Origin: an uncultured Prolixibacteraceae bacterium
GTDB lineage: Bacteria > Bacteroidota > Bacteroidia > Bacteroidales > Prolixibacteraceae
Length of the DNA: 64,000 bases
Reading direction: 5' to 3'
Assembly: GCA_937915865.1 (NCBI GenBank)
Contig: CALGIG010000005.1
Span: forward strand, 1-64,000
Made by a program: the position numbers and the translations under genes. This document shows, piece after piece, positions 63,734 to 64,000 of the stretch (its first letter is position 1; every line of letters starts with the position of its first letter). Under the pieces are notes generated by a model. That model was given only the letters and a program-made list of their open reading frames with translations, was not told the DNA's origin and made no database searches.

Positions 63734-63880
63734 TTAAAATTGTAGTTTTGCTGTAACTGAGACAGTTCCATTTGAGTTTGCTGATGCTTCCACAGAGCCA
63801 CTCTTTATCCAACCCATTTCATAACGTTGTTCCAATTCTTCAATTTGGAAAAGCTGTACTAATTCATTTTCGTTTTTCAT
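63734..63880 (-). CDS. 48-residue peptide, candidate modified-peptide precursor
   Basis: Starts MKNENELVQLFQIEELEQRYEM, an amphipathic acidic helix like those of peptide leaders, then GWIKSGSVEASANSNGTVSVTAKLQF, a Ser/Thr/Ala/Val-rich core. No GG motif. It is the first gene before the M50/cyclase operon and is separated from it by a strong hairpin, a layout common for abundant precursor peptides ahead of modification genes. Too short for standard calling. Modification is hypothetical. Confidence 0.6.
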   Translation of the reverse strand: MKNENELVQLFQIEELEQRYEMGWIKSGSVEASANSNGTVSVTAKLQF

Positions 63881-63962
63881 TTTTTTGATTTTAAGTTAAT
63901 TAATATAATACTATTGGCTAGCCACTAATGATGTTTTTAAGTTACGGATCAATTGATTTTTG

Positions 63963-64000
63963 TCAATATGGTTCAATTTCTACATCTATTTCAAGTCCAG
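63963..64000 (-). CDS. possible 3' end of a gene cut by window edge
   Basis: One minus-strand frame reads GLEIDVEIEPY then a stop codon. It is only 12 codons and could be chance; listed because the operon may continue to the right. Confidence 0.2.
   Translation of the reverse strand, partial: GLEIDVEIEPY

Overview
The window is a chromosomal segment of a Bacteroidota bacterium, most likely Bacteroidales and perhaps a Prolixibacteraceae/Marinilabiliales relative. Support comes from two SusC/SusD pairs, an ECF sigma/FecR pair, a type IX secretion C-terminal sorting domain, many TAnnTTTG -7 promoter boxes (the Bacteroidota consensus) and weak Shine-Dalgarno usage. The exact genus is inference.

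Region 1 (about 0.5-26.7 kb) is mostly housekeeping: tryptophanase, a ComF-like phosphoribosyltransferase, frr, pyrH, an ACP-like protein lacking the carrier serine, a GNAT acetyltransferase, a cyclophilin lipoprotein, pheS, a PepSY-type membrane protein, aspartate kinase, a ClpP-like protease, metF, a GT117/DUF2723 glycosyltransferase coupled to a polysaccharide deacetylase, purD, a dihydrouridine synthase, and a DUF6057 / heme-motif PD40 lipoprotein pair. A structured small RNA candidate lies between pyrH and the ACP-like gene.

Region 2 (26.8-48.7 kb) carries nutrient-acquisition loci. The first is ECF sigma - FecR - SusC (with STN domain) - SusD, followed by an exported amidohydrolase. The second is a starch/maltodextrin locus on the minus strand (SusC, SusD, SusE-like, SusF-like, GH13 amylase with a T9SS tail), with a divergent LacI-type regulator and a palindromic operator candidate between them.

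Region 3 (48.9-64 kb, minus strand) is accessory and the most unusual part. It holds several small peptides not found by length-based gene calling (three with double-glycine leaders), a C39-peptidase ABC exporter and an HlyD adaptor. Two short HTH proteins themselves end in a consensus double-glycine processing motif. A CPBP intramembrane protease, an RDD protein and a HEXXH outer-membrane-like protein lie alongside. At the right edge is a tightly overlapping gene set: a signal-peptide protein, a fusion of a prenyl-diphosphate-synthase-like domain with a DxDD terpene-cyclase-like domain, a PqqD-like/M50 metalloprotease, then a C-terminally truncated isopentenyl-diphosphate isomerase. A 48-residue peptide gene precedes this set. 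The combination suggests a peptide export/signalling locus joined to an isoprenoid-modifying or terpenoid pathway; this is inference. No CRISPR array, rRNA, tRNA or insertion sequence was recognised.
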